Below are positions 1 to 9,694 of a DNA stretch of 20,276 nt, in pieces. A program made the position numbers and the translations under genes. The DNA is from CAZOBJ01 sp964577825 (GTDB lineage: Bacteria; Planctomycetota; SZUA-567; JAFGNG01): NCBI GenBank assembly GCA_964577825.1, contig CAZOBJ010000057.1, positions 1-20,276 of the forward strand. The letters run 5' to 3'. The notes below the pieces were generated by a model that was not told the DNA's origin, made no database searches, and saw nothing but the letters and a program-made list of their open reading frames with translations. Every line of letters begins with the position of its first letter. The first letter of the stretch is position 1.

Positions 1-240
1 GCGCGTCCGTGGACGACGCGAGCCGGCCCACCGGGTCGTAGCCGAAGTACGCGGCGTGGCCCAAGGGGTCCTGCGTGGCCGCGAGGTTGCCCGCCGGGTC
101 GTACGCGAAGTACGAGGTCGCGGCCAAGGGATCGGTGGCCCGGGTCATGCGGTCCAATTCGTCGTACGCGAAGTACGTAGAAAACCCGCGGGCGTCCGTG
201 GCCGCGGTGCGGTTGCAGGAGCTGCGCGCGAGGGATTTAT
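1..240 (-). pseudogene. RHS/YD-repeat protein fragment, no start codon, runs off left edge
   Basis: Read on the minus strand, this stretch encodes three YD repeats with the cores YFAYDELDR, YFAYDPAGN and YFGYDPVGR, each followed by the usual x-T-D-P/A-x-G-type linker. RHS/YD-repeat proteins are long wall- or surface-associated or toxin-delivery proteins built from dozens of such repeats around a beta-shell. The frame is open from a TAA at 317-319 to the window edge, but I find no ATG, GTG or TTG before the first repeat. The first in-frame ATG (148-146) lies inside the first repeat unit. Normal RHS proteins have a long N-terminal region before or among the repeats, so this looks like a 5'-truncated remnant, a silent orphan cassette, or a gene broken by a frameshift. 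It is divergent from the main operon and shows no functional link to it. The family call is firm; the pseudogene call is less so, because most of the gene lies outside the window. Confidence 0.6.
35..175 (-). repeat. Three tandem 63-bp YD-repeat units
   Basis: On the plus strand the sequence gtcgtacgcgaagta occurs at 161-175 and 98-112, and the variant gtcgtagccgaagta at 35-49. The spacing is exactly 63 bp each time, equal to 21 codons, which is the usual YD-repeat period. The repeats encode the YF(A/G)YD cores of the RHS fragment and presumably continue beyond the left edge. Confidence 0.75.
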
Positions 241-566
241 TCTCTTGCCAGACGCGCGCTTGGAGGTGTAGACTCGACCGGGTCCTTGGGCAGAGGAACG
301 CATGAGGCCGAAGCGCTTACGCATTGCCACGCCCGCCGGGTCAGCGATCCTGTTCCCAGGTCGCTGCGCGGACTCGAGCCGGGCGTGCGCCTGTGTTGTT
401 CGGACAGGGCAGGACCATGCGCCCCGCCCGGAGCGGGACCTGCCGGACGGCCTGGGCACCGGGGGCGCGCCTGGCGGCCCTTTGGTGGATGCGCGGGGCC
501 GCGGTGCGGGCGCGCGAGGGACGCAGTCGCGCCTCGGGAGCAAGAGGTCAAGAGGAAGGGGATGCG
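241..566. other. Non-coding leader region upstream of the MoxR operon
   Basis: No convincing gene lies here. Open frames on both strands are arginine/proline-rich shadows with no homology I recognise. The region separates the divergent RHS fragment from the MoxR-type gene and should contain the operon promoter. I could not pick out a trustworthy -35/-10 pair. A short A/T-richer patch at about 233-246 stands out from the G+C-rich surroundings and may mark the break point of the RHS fragment. The only clear signal is the purine-rich ribosome binding site at 551-561, just before the ATG at 567. Confidence 0.5.
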
Positions 567-1577
567 ATGGTCTCGGATGACGAGCAGGCCCAGAGGGCGG
601 TGGACGAGCTGCGGGCGTGTCATGCCCGGCTGCAGGAGAACATGCGCCGGGTGGTGGTCGGCCAGGAAGAGGTGCTCAGGCTCCTGACCACGGGGCTCAT
701 CTGCGGCGGGCACATGCTGATGATCGGCGTGCCGGGGCTCGCGAAGACGCTGATGGTGCGCACGCTGGGCGAGGCGCTGGGATGGCAGTTCCGCCGCATC
801 CAATTCACGCCGGACCTGATGCCCGCGGACATCACCGGCACCGAGATCCTGCAGAGCGACGAGGCCGGCGGCCGGCGCGAGCTCGTGTTCCATAAGGGAC
901 CGCTGTTCGCGAACCTGATCCTGGGCGACGAGATCAACCGCACCCCGCCCAAGACGCAGGCCGCGCTGTTGGAGGCCATGCAGGAGCACGCCGTGACCGT
1001 GGGCGGGACCACGTACCCGCTTCCGCAGCCGTTCGTGGTGGTGGCCACGCAGAACCCGATCGAACAGGAGGGCACGTATCCGCTGCCCGAGGCGCAGCTC
1101 GACCGGTTCCTGCTGAGCATCCACGTGGAGTATCCCGACCGAGAGCAGGAGCGGCTGATCGCCGCGCGGCCGGCGCGCATGGAAATCCCGCCCATGGAGC
1201 CGACCACCTCGGCGGAGGCGTTCGACGAGTTCAGCCGCGTGGTGGACGCGGTGCCGGTCTCGGATCACGTGCTCGCGTACGCGGTGGCGCTGACCCGCGC
1301 GAGTCGGCCCAGCGACCCGGAGGCGGACGAGTACGTGCGCAACTACGTCAGCTGGGGCGTGGGGCCGCGGTGCTCGCAGCACCTGCTCACGGCCGCGCGG
1401 GCCGCGGCCCTGTTGGACGGCCGGCCGGCGCCCGAGGTCCGGCACGTGCGGGCCATGGCGCTTCCCGTGCTGCGACACCGGATCCTGCCCAACTACAACG
1501 CGCTGGGCGAGGGACTGGACAGCCGCAATGTGATCGAGCACCTGTTGGAGGTCGTCCGAGAGCCGGTGGGCGCCTGA
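567..1577 (+). CDS. MoxR-family AAA+ ATPase
   Basis: This 336-residue protein is a typical MoxR-type AAA+ ATPase, a cytoplasmic chaperone-like motor that works with vWA-domain partners in metal insertion, complex assembly or envelope stress. Visible motifs are Walker A GVPGLAKT (residues 54-61), Walker B LILGDE (117-122, followed by the family hallmark INRTPPKTQAALLEAMQE), sensor 1 ATQNP with Asn163, and the LDRF arginine around residue 180. A C-terminal lid domain (about 225-336) follows. Length is normal for the family. I chose the ATG at 567 because AGGAAGGGG sits about seven bases upstream and because longer in-frame starts (324, 419) add only low-complexity Arg/Ala residues. It is the first gene of the operon and is followed 28 bases later by a DUF58 gene, the classic MoxR partner. 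All catalytic motifs are intact. Only the family is identified, not the client. Confidence 0.95.
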   Translation: MVSDDEQAQRAVDELRACHARLQENMRRVVVGQEEVLRLLTTGLICGGHMLMIGVPGLAKTLMVRTLGEALGWQFRRIQFTPDLMPADITGTEILQSDEAGGRRELVFHKGPLFANLILGDEINRTPPKTQAALLEAMQEHAVTVGGTTYPLPQPFVVVATQNPIEQEGTYPLPEAQLDRFLLSIHVEYPDREQERLIAARPARMEIPPMEPTTSAEAFDEFSRVVDAVPVSDHVLAYAVALTRASRPSDPEADEYVRNYVSWGVGPRCSQHLLTAARAAALLDGRPAPEVRHVRAMALPVLRHRILPNYNALGEGLDSRNVIEHLLEVVREPVGA

Positions 1578-1605
1578 GACCGGCGCAAACCAGGGGGGCT
1601 GCGAC

Positions 1606-2514
1606 ATGGCCGTGTTCTCCCATCCCTACCTGGACCTGACGCGCATGGAGATGCTGCGGCGGGTGCGGCTTGCGCCGCGGGGCGCGGCCGAGGGCACCTA
1701 CGCCGGGCCGCACAAGAGCCACTACCGCGGCACGGCCGTGGAGTTCGCCGACTATCGAGACTACGTCGAGGGCGACGACATCCGGCTGCTCGACTGGAAG
1801 GTCTACGCGCGCAGCGACAAGTACTATGTCCGCCTGTACGAAGCCGAGCGCAACCTGCTCAGCTACCTGGTTCTGGACACGAGCGGCTCGATGCGCTTCG
1901 CGGGCGTGAACACGCAGACCTATTCCAAGCTCGAGTATGCCGCCCGCCTGGCCGCCGCCCTGGCGTACCTGGTGGTGGAGGAAGGCGACGAAGCCGGGCT
2001 CTCGCTCGCGGCGGAGACCGTGCACACGCACCTGCCGTCGCGTTCGAGCTTCGTGCATCTGGCCGCCCTGGTCCGGGCCCTGGGCGAGGCCGAGGCCGGC
2101 GGCTCCACGCACCTCAGCGTCTGCCTGCGAGAGGTGTACCGGCGGATCAGTCGCCGCGGCGTGCTCATGGTTCTCAGCGACTTCCTGGACACGGACCCCG
2201 AGGTGTGGAAGGCCGTCGATCTGTTTCGGCGCAGCCAGTTCGACGTGATGCTCTTCCATGTGGTGCACCCGGAGGAGATCGACCTGCCGGACGTGCCCAT
2301 GGGTCGGTTCCAGGCGTGCGAGGGCCCGCCCGAGGCGCTCGTGTGCGAGCCGGAGGTGCTGCGCGAGACCTACGGGCGGCGCTTCGCCAGGCACCTGTCC
2401 ACCGTGGAGCACGCGGCCAAGACCCGCGGATGCGACTGGTACCTGGCGCGCACCGATCAGGACCCGTACGTGTTCCTGAAGGAGTGCTTCCTGGCCCGCG
2501 GGGTGAGACGATAG
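1606..2514 (+). CDS. DUF58-domain protein (vWA-like partner of MoxR)
   Basis: The 302-residue product belongs to the DUF58 family, whose genes are almost always next to moxR. The DUF58 signature YVEGDDIRLLDWKVYAR begins at residue 53, and the vWA metal-site motif DTSGSM is at 91-96. A GGSTHLS segment supplies the usual metal-site threonine, and LSDF (about residue 189) marks the later MIDAS strand. No transmembrane segment or signal peptide is seen, so it should be cytoplasmic or peripherally bound, like the shorter DUF58 proteins. Its expected role is to bind the MoxR ATPase and connect it to membrane vWA proteins. The ATG at 1606 has AGGGGGG at 1592-1598. The next gene begins three bases after its stop, suggesting co-transcription and coupled translation. 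The sequence identifies the family clearly but does not reveal the substrate. Confidence 0.94.
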   Translation: MAVFSHPYLDLTRMEMLRRVRLAPRGAAEGTYAGPHKSHYRGTAVEFADYRDYVEGDDIRLLDWKVYARSDKYYVRLYEAERNLLSYLVLDTSGSMRFAGVNTQTYSKLEYAARLAAALAYLVVEEGDEAGLSLAAETVHTHLPSRSSFVHLAALVRALGEAEAGGSTHLSVCLREVYRRISRRGVLMVLSDFLDTDPEVWKAVDLFRRSQFDVMLFHVVHPEEIDLPDVPMGRFQACEGPPEALVCEPEVLRETYGRRFARHLSTVEHAAKTRGCDWYLARTDQDPYVFLKECFLARGVRR

Positions 2515-2517
2515 GCC

Positions 2518-4632
2518 ATGCTGGGATTCGCCAATCCCCTGATGCTCGCAGGCCTGGCGGCCGTGGGGCTGCCGGTGCTCATCCACTTTCTGACCCGGCC
2601 CCGGCCGCGCGTGATCCGGTATCCGACCTATCACCTGCTGCGCGAGGCGGGCGCCGGACGCCAGGCGCTCGACCGGCTGCGCACTTGGCTGGTGCTTGTC
2701 CTTCGCACCCTGGCGGTGGCGGCGCTGGCGCTCCTGTTCGCGCGTCCGGTCTGGCGAGCGGTCGGGACGGACGCGGACGAGCGGGCGGCGCGGCGGGTGG
2801 TCCTGGTCGTGGACGCATCTATGAGCATGAACGCCACCGACGGCGGCGTGACCCTGTTCACTCGCGCCCGCGCCCAGGCGGCCGACCTGCTGCGCAGCCT
2901 GGAGCCGGGCAGCCAGGCGGGCATCGTGTACATGGGCGCCCGTACGCGCGCGGTGCTGCCCGCGCTCTCGCGCAACCTTTCCGTGCTGCACGAGGGACTC
3001 AGCGAGGCGAAGCCGACCCTGGAGTTCGGCGATGCCTCCGCCGCGCTCGCCGAGGCGGCGCGCATGCTCGAGGGCAGCGGCGCGATCTACGTGTTCAGCG
3101 ACTTTCAGCGCACGAACTGGGGAGCGGTGGACTTCGGCCGACACGAGGGGCTCGCGTTCTTCCTCAAGCCCGTGACCGACCGGCCGGTGGACAACTGCGG
3201 CATCGTGTCCGTGGACAAGTCGCCGGGCCGCCCGCTCGCCGGCGAGCACGTGACGCTCAGCTGCAGGGTCTTCAACGCCAGCGCCGGCCGGCGGGTGGAG
3301 ACGGTGCGCCTGGACATGGAAGGCGTCTCGCACAAGGCGGACGTAGAGCTCGCGCCGTACAGCTCCGGGATGGCGCGGCTGCGCTTTTCGGTCCCGCGGC
3401 GCGGACATATGCCCGGCCGGGTGATGCTCCGGCAGGACGCGCTCTCCGAAGACGATGTGCGCTACTTCGATCTCGAGGTGCGCGACGAGCTGCGCGCGCT
3501 GCTTGTCTGCGACGCGGATCCCAACGACCCCGCCTCGCCGGCCCTGTTCGTGCGTACGGCGTTGTGTCCGGACGACCAGGCCGCACAGGGCATCGAGGTC
3601 CTGCACCGGCGCAGCGCGGAGGTGGAGCAGCGTGCGCTGCAGACCGCGGACCTGTTCGTGCTGGTGTGTCCGGTGCGATTGAGCGGCGGTAGCGTGCAGA
3701 CCATCGCGCGCCGCGTGCAGGAGGGCGCGCACCTCATGTGCTGGCTGGACGGACCGAGCGCCTCGCCGCTGCTGGGCGCGCTCGCCGGCAGCTCGGACGG
3801 GCTGGTGGCCCCGCCGTTTCACGTAACGGACCTCGTGCGAGCCGAGACGCCCGAGCCGTTCGCAGAGATCCGCACGCACCGCGATCCGCTGCAGGTCTTC
3901 CACGACGCGTCCGGCGGGCAGCTCTCCGCACTGCGGGTTCGCAGACATCTGCGCGCCGAGCCGGCCGCAGACCGGGCCGAAGAGGTGCTCATCCGGTACG
4001 CGGACGGCGCCCCGGCCCTGGCGCTGGGGGAGGCGGGGCGCGGACGCGCGGTCTACGCGAACTTGCCGGTCGCGCCCAGCGGCAGCAACGTGGCCGGAAG
4101 CCCGCTCTTCCCTGCGTTGGTGCACGAGCTGCTGCGCGCGTTGCGCCGCACCGCGCGCGCGCAAGACCACGCCCCGGGCGCCACCTGGCAGTTGGACATT
4201 GTGGCCGGCGCCCGGGTCGCCGAGGGCGCCGAGCTCGCGATGCACGGCCCGGATGGAGCGCCCGTGCAGGCCACGGTCGTCGGGCGGGGGCGCACGGTTC
4301 GCCTCAGCCTGCCGCCCGTGCCCGCGCCCGGACACTATCCCGTGCGCGCAGGGGAGGAGCTGTGCGGCATGGGCGTGGTGAACGTGCACCCGGACGAGAC
4401 CGATACGCGACCGCTGGACATCGAATTGCTCCTCGAGGAGGACATGGACGCCTCGGTCACGATTGTCGGCGACGGAGAGGATCTGTTGCGGGCCGGGCGC
4501 AATCGTCCGCTCTGGCCGCATCTGCTTGCGGCTGCCGCGGCGTTCGTGGCCGCGGAGATGCTGCTGCTGGCCCTGTGGCGGCGCAGGAGCTCGCGCGCGC
4601 GGATGCGCACGTACCGAGAAGCGAGGACCTGA
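2518..4632 (+). CDS. BatA-like membrane protein with vWA domain
   Basis: This 704-residue protein starts with the BatA/aerotolerance N-terminal module. It has a first membrane segment (about residues 7-25, with PVLIHFL), a basic cytoplasmic loop RPRPRVIRYPTYHLL, and a second membrane segment (about 56-74). A vWA domain follows, with VVDASMS at 97-103 and FSDFQ near residue 195 on the later metal-site strand. The middle and C-terminal thirds contain beta-rich sequence and an ATPase-free domain that I do not recognise. A last membrane helix (about 667-686) is followed by a short basic tail. Bat proteins are inner-membrane partners of MoxR/DUF58, named from the Bacteroides aerotolerance locus. 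The TAG of the DUF58 gene is three bases upstream and GGGGTGAGACG serves as ribosome binding site. The stop shares one base with the next start (TGATG at 4630-4634), so translation is probably coupled. The family assignment of the N-terminal half is secure; the C-terminal half is undefined. Confidence 0.88.
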   Translation: MLGFANPLMLAGLAAVGLPVLIHFLTRPRPRVIRYPTYHLLREAGAGRQALDRLRTWLVLVLRTLAVAALALLFARPVWRAVGTDADERAARRVVLVVDASMSMNATDGGVTLFTRARAQAADLLRSLEPGSQAGIVYMGARTRAVLPALSRNLSVLHEGLSEAKPTLEFGDASAALAEAARMLEGSGAIYVFSDFQRTNWGAVDFGRHEGLAFFLKPVTDRPVDNCGIVSVDKSPGRPLAGEHVTLSCRVFNASAGRRVETVRLDMEGVSHKADVELAPYSSGMARLRFSVPRRGHMPGRVMLRQDALSEDDVRYFDLEVRDELRALLVCDADPNDPASPALFVRTALCPDDQAAQGIEVLHRRSAEVEQRALQTADLFVLVCPVRLSGGSVQTIARRVQEGAHLMCWLDGPSASPLLGALAGSSDGLVAPPFHVTDLVRAETPEPFAEIRTHRDPLQVFHDASGGQLSALRVRRHLRAEPAADRAEEVLIRYADGAPALALGEAGRGRAVYANLPVAPSGSNVAGSPLFPALVHELLRALRRTARAQDHAPGATWQLDIVAGARVAEGAELAMHGPDGAPVQATVVGRGRTVRLSLPPVPAPGHYPVRAGEELCGMGVVNVHPDETDTRPLDIELLLEEDMDASVTIVGDGEDLLRAGRNRPLWPHLLAAAAAFVAAEMLLLALWRRRSSRARMRTYREART

Positions 4633-6827
4633 TGGACCGTCTGTTCCTCAGCCCCTGGACCGCTTGGACCTTGGTCGCAGCCGCGAGCGCCCTGCTGGCC
4701 CTGGCCCTGGTGCGCGCGTTTCGGGAGCGCCGCATCGTGCCCCTGCGCGGCCAGGCGCCCGGATTGACGTTGCGCGTGCTCGCGCTCGGCGGGTTGCTCT
4801 GGATCGCGCTCAACCCCACGGCGCTGCGCCCGCGCGAGCACGAGGGCAAGCCGGCCCTGTCGGTGCTCGTGGACACGTCCCGGAGCATGTCGGTAGCGGA
4901 CGCGAACGGAGCGACGCGACTGGCCGCCGCGCTCAAGGCCCTCAGCGAGGACCTGGCGGGCGGCGCGCTGCGAGAGGCCTTCCGCCTGGACGCGCGCGTA
5001 TTCGACGAGGACGCCCGGGCGGCGAATCTCGCGGACCTCACGCCTCAGATGGCGCAGGGGCGCGCCTCGGACCTGAGCAGCGCCATCAGCGAAACCGTGA
5101 ACGCGCAGGACGAGCGGGGCCGGACCGCGGGCATCCTGCTCGTCAGCGACGGCCGCGCCACGCGGCCGGGCGCCCGGGAGGCCGCCCGACTGGCCCTGGC
5201 GCGCGACGTGCCGCTGTGGACCTGCTGCGTGGGCGGAGAGATCTCTCGCCGGGACCTGTGGATCGACGTGCCCGGCAGCGAGGTGCTCGCCTTCGCGGAA
5301 TCCGAGGTCCAGCTGCGCGCCACGCTGCGGGCAGCCGGGTACGCCCATCGCAGCTTCCCGGTGGAGGTGCGCTCCGAAGGCGAGCTGGTCGCACGCCTGG
5401 AGGCCGCGCCGGGCCCGGACGGACGCGCCCCGGTTCAGGTGGAGGTCACCGCGCCCGAGACCGGCGAGCGACAATTCGTATTCCGCGTGCCTGCGCAGAC
5501 CGACGAGGCCGAGACCGGCAACAACGAACGGTCCGTCTTCGTGCGCGCGGTGGGCGAGAAGGTGCGGTGCCTGCTGGTCGAGGGCCAGCCGCACTGGGAC
5601 ACCAAGTTCCTGGTGCAGTCGCTGAAGCGCAACGAGCGCGTCGAGCTCACAGCCCTCTACCGGCTCTCGTCCGGGCGGCAGTTCGCCGTGCTGAGCGCTG
5701 CGGGAGAGCAGCGGCGCGAGACCAAGGACCTGTTCCCCCGCTCGCTGGAGCAGATCGCGCAGTACGACGCGGTGTTCCTCGGTCGCGGCTGCGAGGCGTT
5801 TTTCGAACCCGGCACCGAACAGATGCTTACCGAGTTCGTGGCGCGGCACGGCGGGACCCTGATCTTCTACCGGGGCAAGAGCTACGGCGGACGGTTTCCC
5901 GCGCTGCGCAAGCTCGAACCGGTGGTGTGGGGCGAGGGCCAGGTCCAGAACGCGCAGCTCGCGCTCACGCGCGAGGGCGAGGCGAGCGCCGTCTTTGACG
6001 TGGGCATCGACCAGGCCTTCTCGGATGTCATTCAGCATTTGCCTGCGCTGGACCGGGTGCACGCCACCCGGGGCGTCAAGCCCCTGGCCGTGGTGCTGGC
6101 GCGGGCCGATCCGAACGAAAAGGAGTCGCCGATCCTGTTCGCGTACCACATCTACGGCCAGGGCCGTGTGTCGCTGCTCAACGCCAGCGGGGTGTGGCGG
6201 TGGGCGTTTCGCGCCAAGGACAGTCCGGCGGACGCGCACCTGTACGATCGCTTCTGGAGCGCGCTCTTGCGATGGGTGCTCTCCGGCGGAGACTTCCTGG
6301 CGGGCCACAGCGTGGCCCTTCGCAGCGACCGCCGCCTGTATACGGATGAGCAATCGGTGCGCTTTCTCATCCGCACGCGGGGACTGGACCTGGATGCCTA
6401 CCGCCCGCGGCTGGTCATCCGGGGTCCGGACCTGGAGCGCGTTCTGGAGCCTCGCATGCAGTCGGGGGAGCTGTTCCTGTGCGAGGCCGGGCCCTTTCCG
6501 CCGGGCGACTACTCGGTGCGACTGACCAACAACATCGGTACGCCCGAGGAGCTGTCTCTCAAGGTCGACGTGGTCAGCGGTTCGGTGGAGAGCCGCGAGC
6601 TGAGCGCGGATCCCGAGCTCATGGCGCGATTGGCCGCCCTGTCGCAGGGGCGGGCGGTGGCGCTCTCGGAGCTCGCAGACCTGCCGGCCCGGGTGCGCGA
6701 GTGGCGCGCACGCACACAGCTGGACGAAGAGAAGAGGACATTGTGGGACCGCTGGTGGTGGATGCTCCTGCTGCTGGCCGCGTTCGGCGGCGAGTGGTTT
6801 TTGCGGCGCAGAAAGGGTCTGCTGTGA
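4632..6827 (+). CDS. Membrane vWA protein with glutamine-amidotransferase-like domain
   Basis: The 731-residue product has two N-terminal membrane segments (about 9-30 and 45-63), a vWA domain with LVDTSRSMS (DxSxS at 81-87) and LLVSDGRA on the later MIDAS strand. An Ig-like beta segment (about 210-300) follows. Then comes a Rossmann-like region (about 310-425, VRCLLVEGQPHWD through GGTLIFYRGKSYGG) resembling the class I glutamine-amidotransferase-like fold found in many such vWA proteins. I see no convincing Cys-His-Glu triad, so it is probably not an amidotransferase. A final Trp-rich membrane helix (about 708-723) ends in RRRKGLL. The start at 4632 overlaps the previous stop by one base, and the 3' end overlaps the next gene's GTG by four bases. 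This is the third vWA-type module of the operon. It probably sits in the inner membrane with most of its mass on one face; the partner is unknown. Confidence 0.85.
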   Translation: MDRLFLSPWTAWTLVAAASALLALALVRAFRERRIVPLRGQAPGLTLRVLALGGLLWIALNPTALRPREHEGKPALSVLVDTSRSMSVADANGATRLAAALKALSEDLAGGALREAFRLDARVFDEDARAANLADLTPQMAQGRASDLSSAISETVNAQDERGRTAGILLVSDGRATRPGAREAARLALARDVPLWTCCVGGEISRRDLWIDVPGSEVLAFAESEVQLRATLRAAGYAHRSFPVEVRSEGELVARLEAAPGPDGRAPVQVEVTAPETGERQFVFRVPAQTDEAETGNNERSVFVRAVGEKVRCLLVEGQPHWDTKFLVQSLKRNERVELTALYRLSSGRQFAVLSAAGEQRRETKDLFPRSLEQIAQYDAVFLGRGCEAFFEPGTEQMLTEFVARHGGTLIFYRGKSYGGRFPALRKLEPVVWGEGQVQNAQLALTREGEASAVFDVGIDQAFSDVIQHLPALDRVHATRGVKPLAVVLARADPNEKESPILFAYHIYGQGRVSLLNASGVWRWAFRAKDSPADAHLYDRFWSALLRWVLSGGDFLAGHSVALRSDRRLYTDEQSVRFLIRTRGLDLDAYRPRLVIRGPDLERVLEPRMQSGELFLCEAGPFPPGDYSVRLTNNIGTPEELSLKVDVVSGSVESRELSADPELMARLAALSQGRAVALSELADLPARVREWRARTQLDEEKRTLWDRWWWMLLLLAAFGGEWFLRRRKGLL

Positions 6828-9594
6828 GCAACCCGCACCGGCGCACACGCGGCGCGCCCGTGGTCGGCCATCTCCAGTGGCGCATGCGTGGGCTGCTCGC
6901 CCTGCAGGTGCTCCTCGTGCTGGGGGCCGCCCTGGGGTGCGTCGCTTTGGGGGCCGTCGCCCTGGACGCGGTGGTGATCCTGCCGGCCTCCGCGCGCGCG
7001 GCCGCGCCGTGGGCGCTCGCGGGCGTGGGCGTGACGACTCTCCTCGCCGGGGCCCTGCTCGGCGTGCGCCTGACCCCTCTGCGCGTCAGCCGACGGCTGG
7101 AGAGGTTCCGACCCGCGCTGGGCACGATCCTCACCAACGCCGTGCAGCTGTCCGCGGCTCGTGCGCAGGCGCCGGTGGGCGAGGTCCTGCGCCGCCAGGC
7201 CGTCAAGTTGGGACAGGAGCGGTCACGCACGGCTGCGGTCTGGCCCATGGTGCGGCGCGGAGCGCTCGTGTGCGGGGCCGGGCTCGGACTGGCCGCGGTC
7301 CTGTGGGCTTTGGGGCCGCTCCTGTTGCCGAGGGTCTTTTCCGCGGTACTTCCCCGGTTTCTGGACCCGCACGGCGACCACCCGCCCTACAGCCGACTGA
7401 GCCTGCGCACCACGCTCTCCGAACGCGACGTGCTCTACGGCGCGCAGTGCGAGGTGCACGCGCACATAGCGGGCGGCACGGTGGAGAAGCTCTTTCTCGT
7501 GGCCGAGAGCAGCGGAGAACGCAGCCGCACCGTGATGTTCCGCAGGCCGGACGGCTCGTACCTGCAGACCCTCACCAACCTGCGGACACCCACCACCGTG
7601 TGGGTGACCGACGGTCGCGCCCGCAGTCTGCGCCGAACGATCGGCATTCGCTACACCCCCCAGATCCGTCTGGTCCAGGTGGAGACCGACTTCCCGGACT
7701 ATACCGGCCTGAAGACGCGCACACAGAAGCTCACCAAGCCCGAGCTGTCTCTGCCCGAGCGCACGCGCGTTCGCTTTCGCGTGGCGAGCAATCGCCCGCT
7801 GGCCCGCGGTACGATCAGGCTCACGCCCCTGCTGGGGGGCGAGCCGCGCACCATGCCCCTGGCCTGCGTGCAGGAGCGCGAGAACATGGTCGCCGGTGGT
7901 TTTGAGGTACGGGAGGCCGTGGCATTCGCCCTGCAGGTCGAGGACGTGGAGGGCCTGGCCTCGCGCGAGCCGCACAAGGGGCGCATCACGATCCTTCCCG
8001 ACCGACGGCCGCGGCTGCATGTGCTCGAGCCGGGCCAGCGCGCGGTGGCGACGCCCCAGACCCGCGTCCCTGTGGACATTCGCGTACAGGACGACTACGG
8101 CGTGGCCTCGGCGCTGTGGTTCCGCAGCTTCAACGAATCCATGGATCGGTCTGCGGCCATGGATCTCGCGCTACAGCAGGGCGGGCGCCGGGCCGAGGCC
8201 CGCAACGCGTTCGACCTCGGCGACCTGGGCGTGCACCCCGGCGACCGCATCGACTATTTCTTCGAGGCGGTGGACAACTACCCCGGCGGGCCGAACGTGT
8301 GCACCAGCCGGATGTACTCGATCGAGATCATCTCCAAGGAGGAGTACGAGGCGATCCTGCGCCAGCAGGCCGCACGCAACGCCCTGTTCGAGGACTACCG
8401 AACACTGGACGACTTCTTGCGCCGCTTGAACGAACACGCGCAGACGCTGCGGGACAAGGCGGCAGCGCTGCGCGGGGCCGGCGGCGACAGCCCGGCGCAA
8501 CGCGACGCGCTGCGGGCGGAACTGGACCGCCTTGCAGAGGCATTGAACCGATACTGCAAGCATTTGGAGAAGACGTTGCGGAGTCCGGTCCTCTTCGACA
8601 TCGAGTCGATCATGCGCCAGGAGCTGGAGAGCCAGCGCGACCCGCTCGCGCGCTTGCGAAGTCTGTTGGACGAGATGCGCGGCGACCGCGACCAGCTGCC
8701 TGGGGCACAGGACTTCGAGGACATGGCGAGCGCCCTTGCCGGGCTGGCCCAGGGCTCCGAGCGCAGGATCGGCGAGCCCGTGCGCCACATCGCGTCCGTG
8801 GCGCGGTTGCTCGCCGCGGCGCAGTCGTTCACTCATCTGGCCCTCGAGCAGAAGCGCATCGCGCGCATGTCCCGACGCTTCCAGGAGCACGAGGGTGCGC
8901 TCTCGCGCGTGCAGCAGATGGAGCTCCAGGAGCTCGCCGCGGCCCAGGCTCGCGTGCGGGATGGTCTGCAGGAGTTCATGGAGCGCGTGCCCGAGCTGCT
9001 CGCGGCCGTGCCGGAGGACCGGCACTACGACCGCCTGCGCGAGAGCACGAACCGGTTCCTGGCGGCGGTGCGCGAGGCCGGGATCCAGCCGGATCTGGAC
9101 ACCGCCGCCCAGCGATACGCGGCACTGGACGGCCCGGGCGGCTATCCCCCTTGCCGATCCGCGGCGGAGAAGATGATGGCGCTCGTGAAACAGTGCAATG
9201 AGATGGACCTCACCGCGATGGGCGAGGAGGCGCTGTGTCTGTGCTTTCAGCCTGTGCTCCAGCAGTCGATGGGCGACTCGCTGTCTCAGATCCTCTCCGC
9301 CATGCAGGGCGCCAGCGGAGGCGTGGGATACGGCCTGTACGGGGAGGGGGTCAGCCTGTATGGTCCGGACGTGCAGCTCGCCGGTCAACAGCAGGGACGC
9401 GGCAGGGGCCGGCCTGCACCCGCAAGCGCGCCCGGGCGAGCCAGCGCGGCGCCAGACGCCGCCGATCCGGACCTGCCCGACACGGGCGAAGCGCCGCGAG
9501 TGCGGCTTCAGCGGACGGCCAAATTCCCGCTTCGCTACCGGCGGCTTGTCGGTGAGTACTTCCGCGCGATTGCGGAGTCCTTGGAGGAGTCCGG
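6824..9594 (+). CDS. Large membrane coiled-coil protein resembling DUF4175, 3' end lost in gap
   Basis: Visible sequence is 923 residues. Two membrane segments (about 23-47 and 61-81) are followed by a basic stretch and a third segment near 150-170. A beta-rich region then contains FPDYTGL (290-296), a motif typical of this DUF4175-like group, and ends near residue 500. A long Glu/Arg/Leu-rich coiled coil covers roughly 505-760. A Gly/Gln/Pro-rich linker (about 825-900) follows, and finally YRRLVGEYFRAIAESLEE, which looks like the normal C-terminal end of such proteins. I chose GTG at 6824: it overlaps the previous TGA (GTGA) and has AAAGGG at 6813-6818. Similar proteins accompany MoxR-vWA clusters and are thought to be membrane scaffolds. 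The frame appears to continue through the 100 Ns into a DUF4159 domain, but only because the placeholder happens to preserve the reading frame; I treat them as separate genes. The DUF4175 label is tentative. Confidence 0.75.
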
Positions 9595-9694
9595 NNNNNN
9601 NNNNNNNNNNNNNNNNNNNNNNNNNNNNNNNNNNNNNNNNNNNNNNNNNNNNNNNNNNNNNNNNNNNNNNNNNNNNNNNNNNNNNNNNNNNNNN
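9595..9694. other. Assembly gap of 100 Ns
   Basis: Exactly 100 undetermined bases, the conventional placeholder for a gap of unknown size. It hides the end of the coiled-coil membrane gene and the beginning of the DUF4159 gene. The real missing length is probably larger, since the DUF4159 protein lacks its N-terminal part. Confidence 0.97.

Noticed and set aside
324..566. N-terminal extension of the MoxR gene to earlier in-frame starts
   Set aside because: The added residues are low-complexity Arg/Ala/Gly; no ribosome binding site precedes them, whereas ATG 567 has a strong one and gives a normal family length.
1387..4521. Long minus-strand open frame of over 1,000 codons opposite the DUF58 and BatA-like genes
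   Set aside because: It is Arg/His/Gln-rich with no recognisable domain, a known mirror effect of G+C-rich codon bias opposite real genes. The plus-strand products carry clear motifs.
5560..5900. Active glutamine amidotransferase in the second vWA protein
   Set aside because: The region resembles the fold, but I find no convincing nucleophile-Cys motif with matching His and Glu, so only the fold is proposed.
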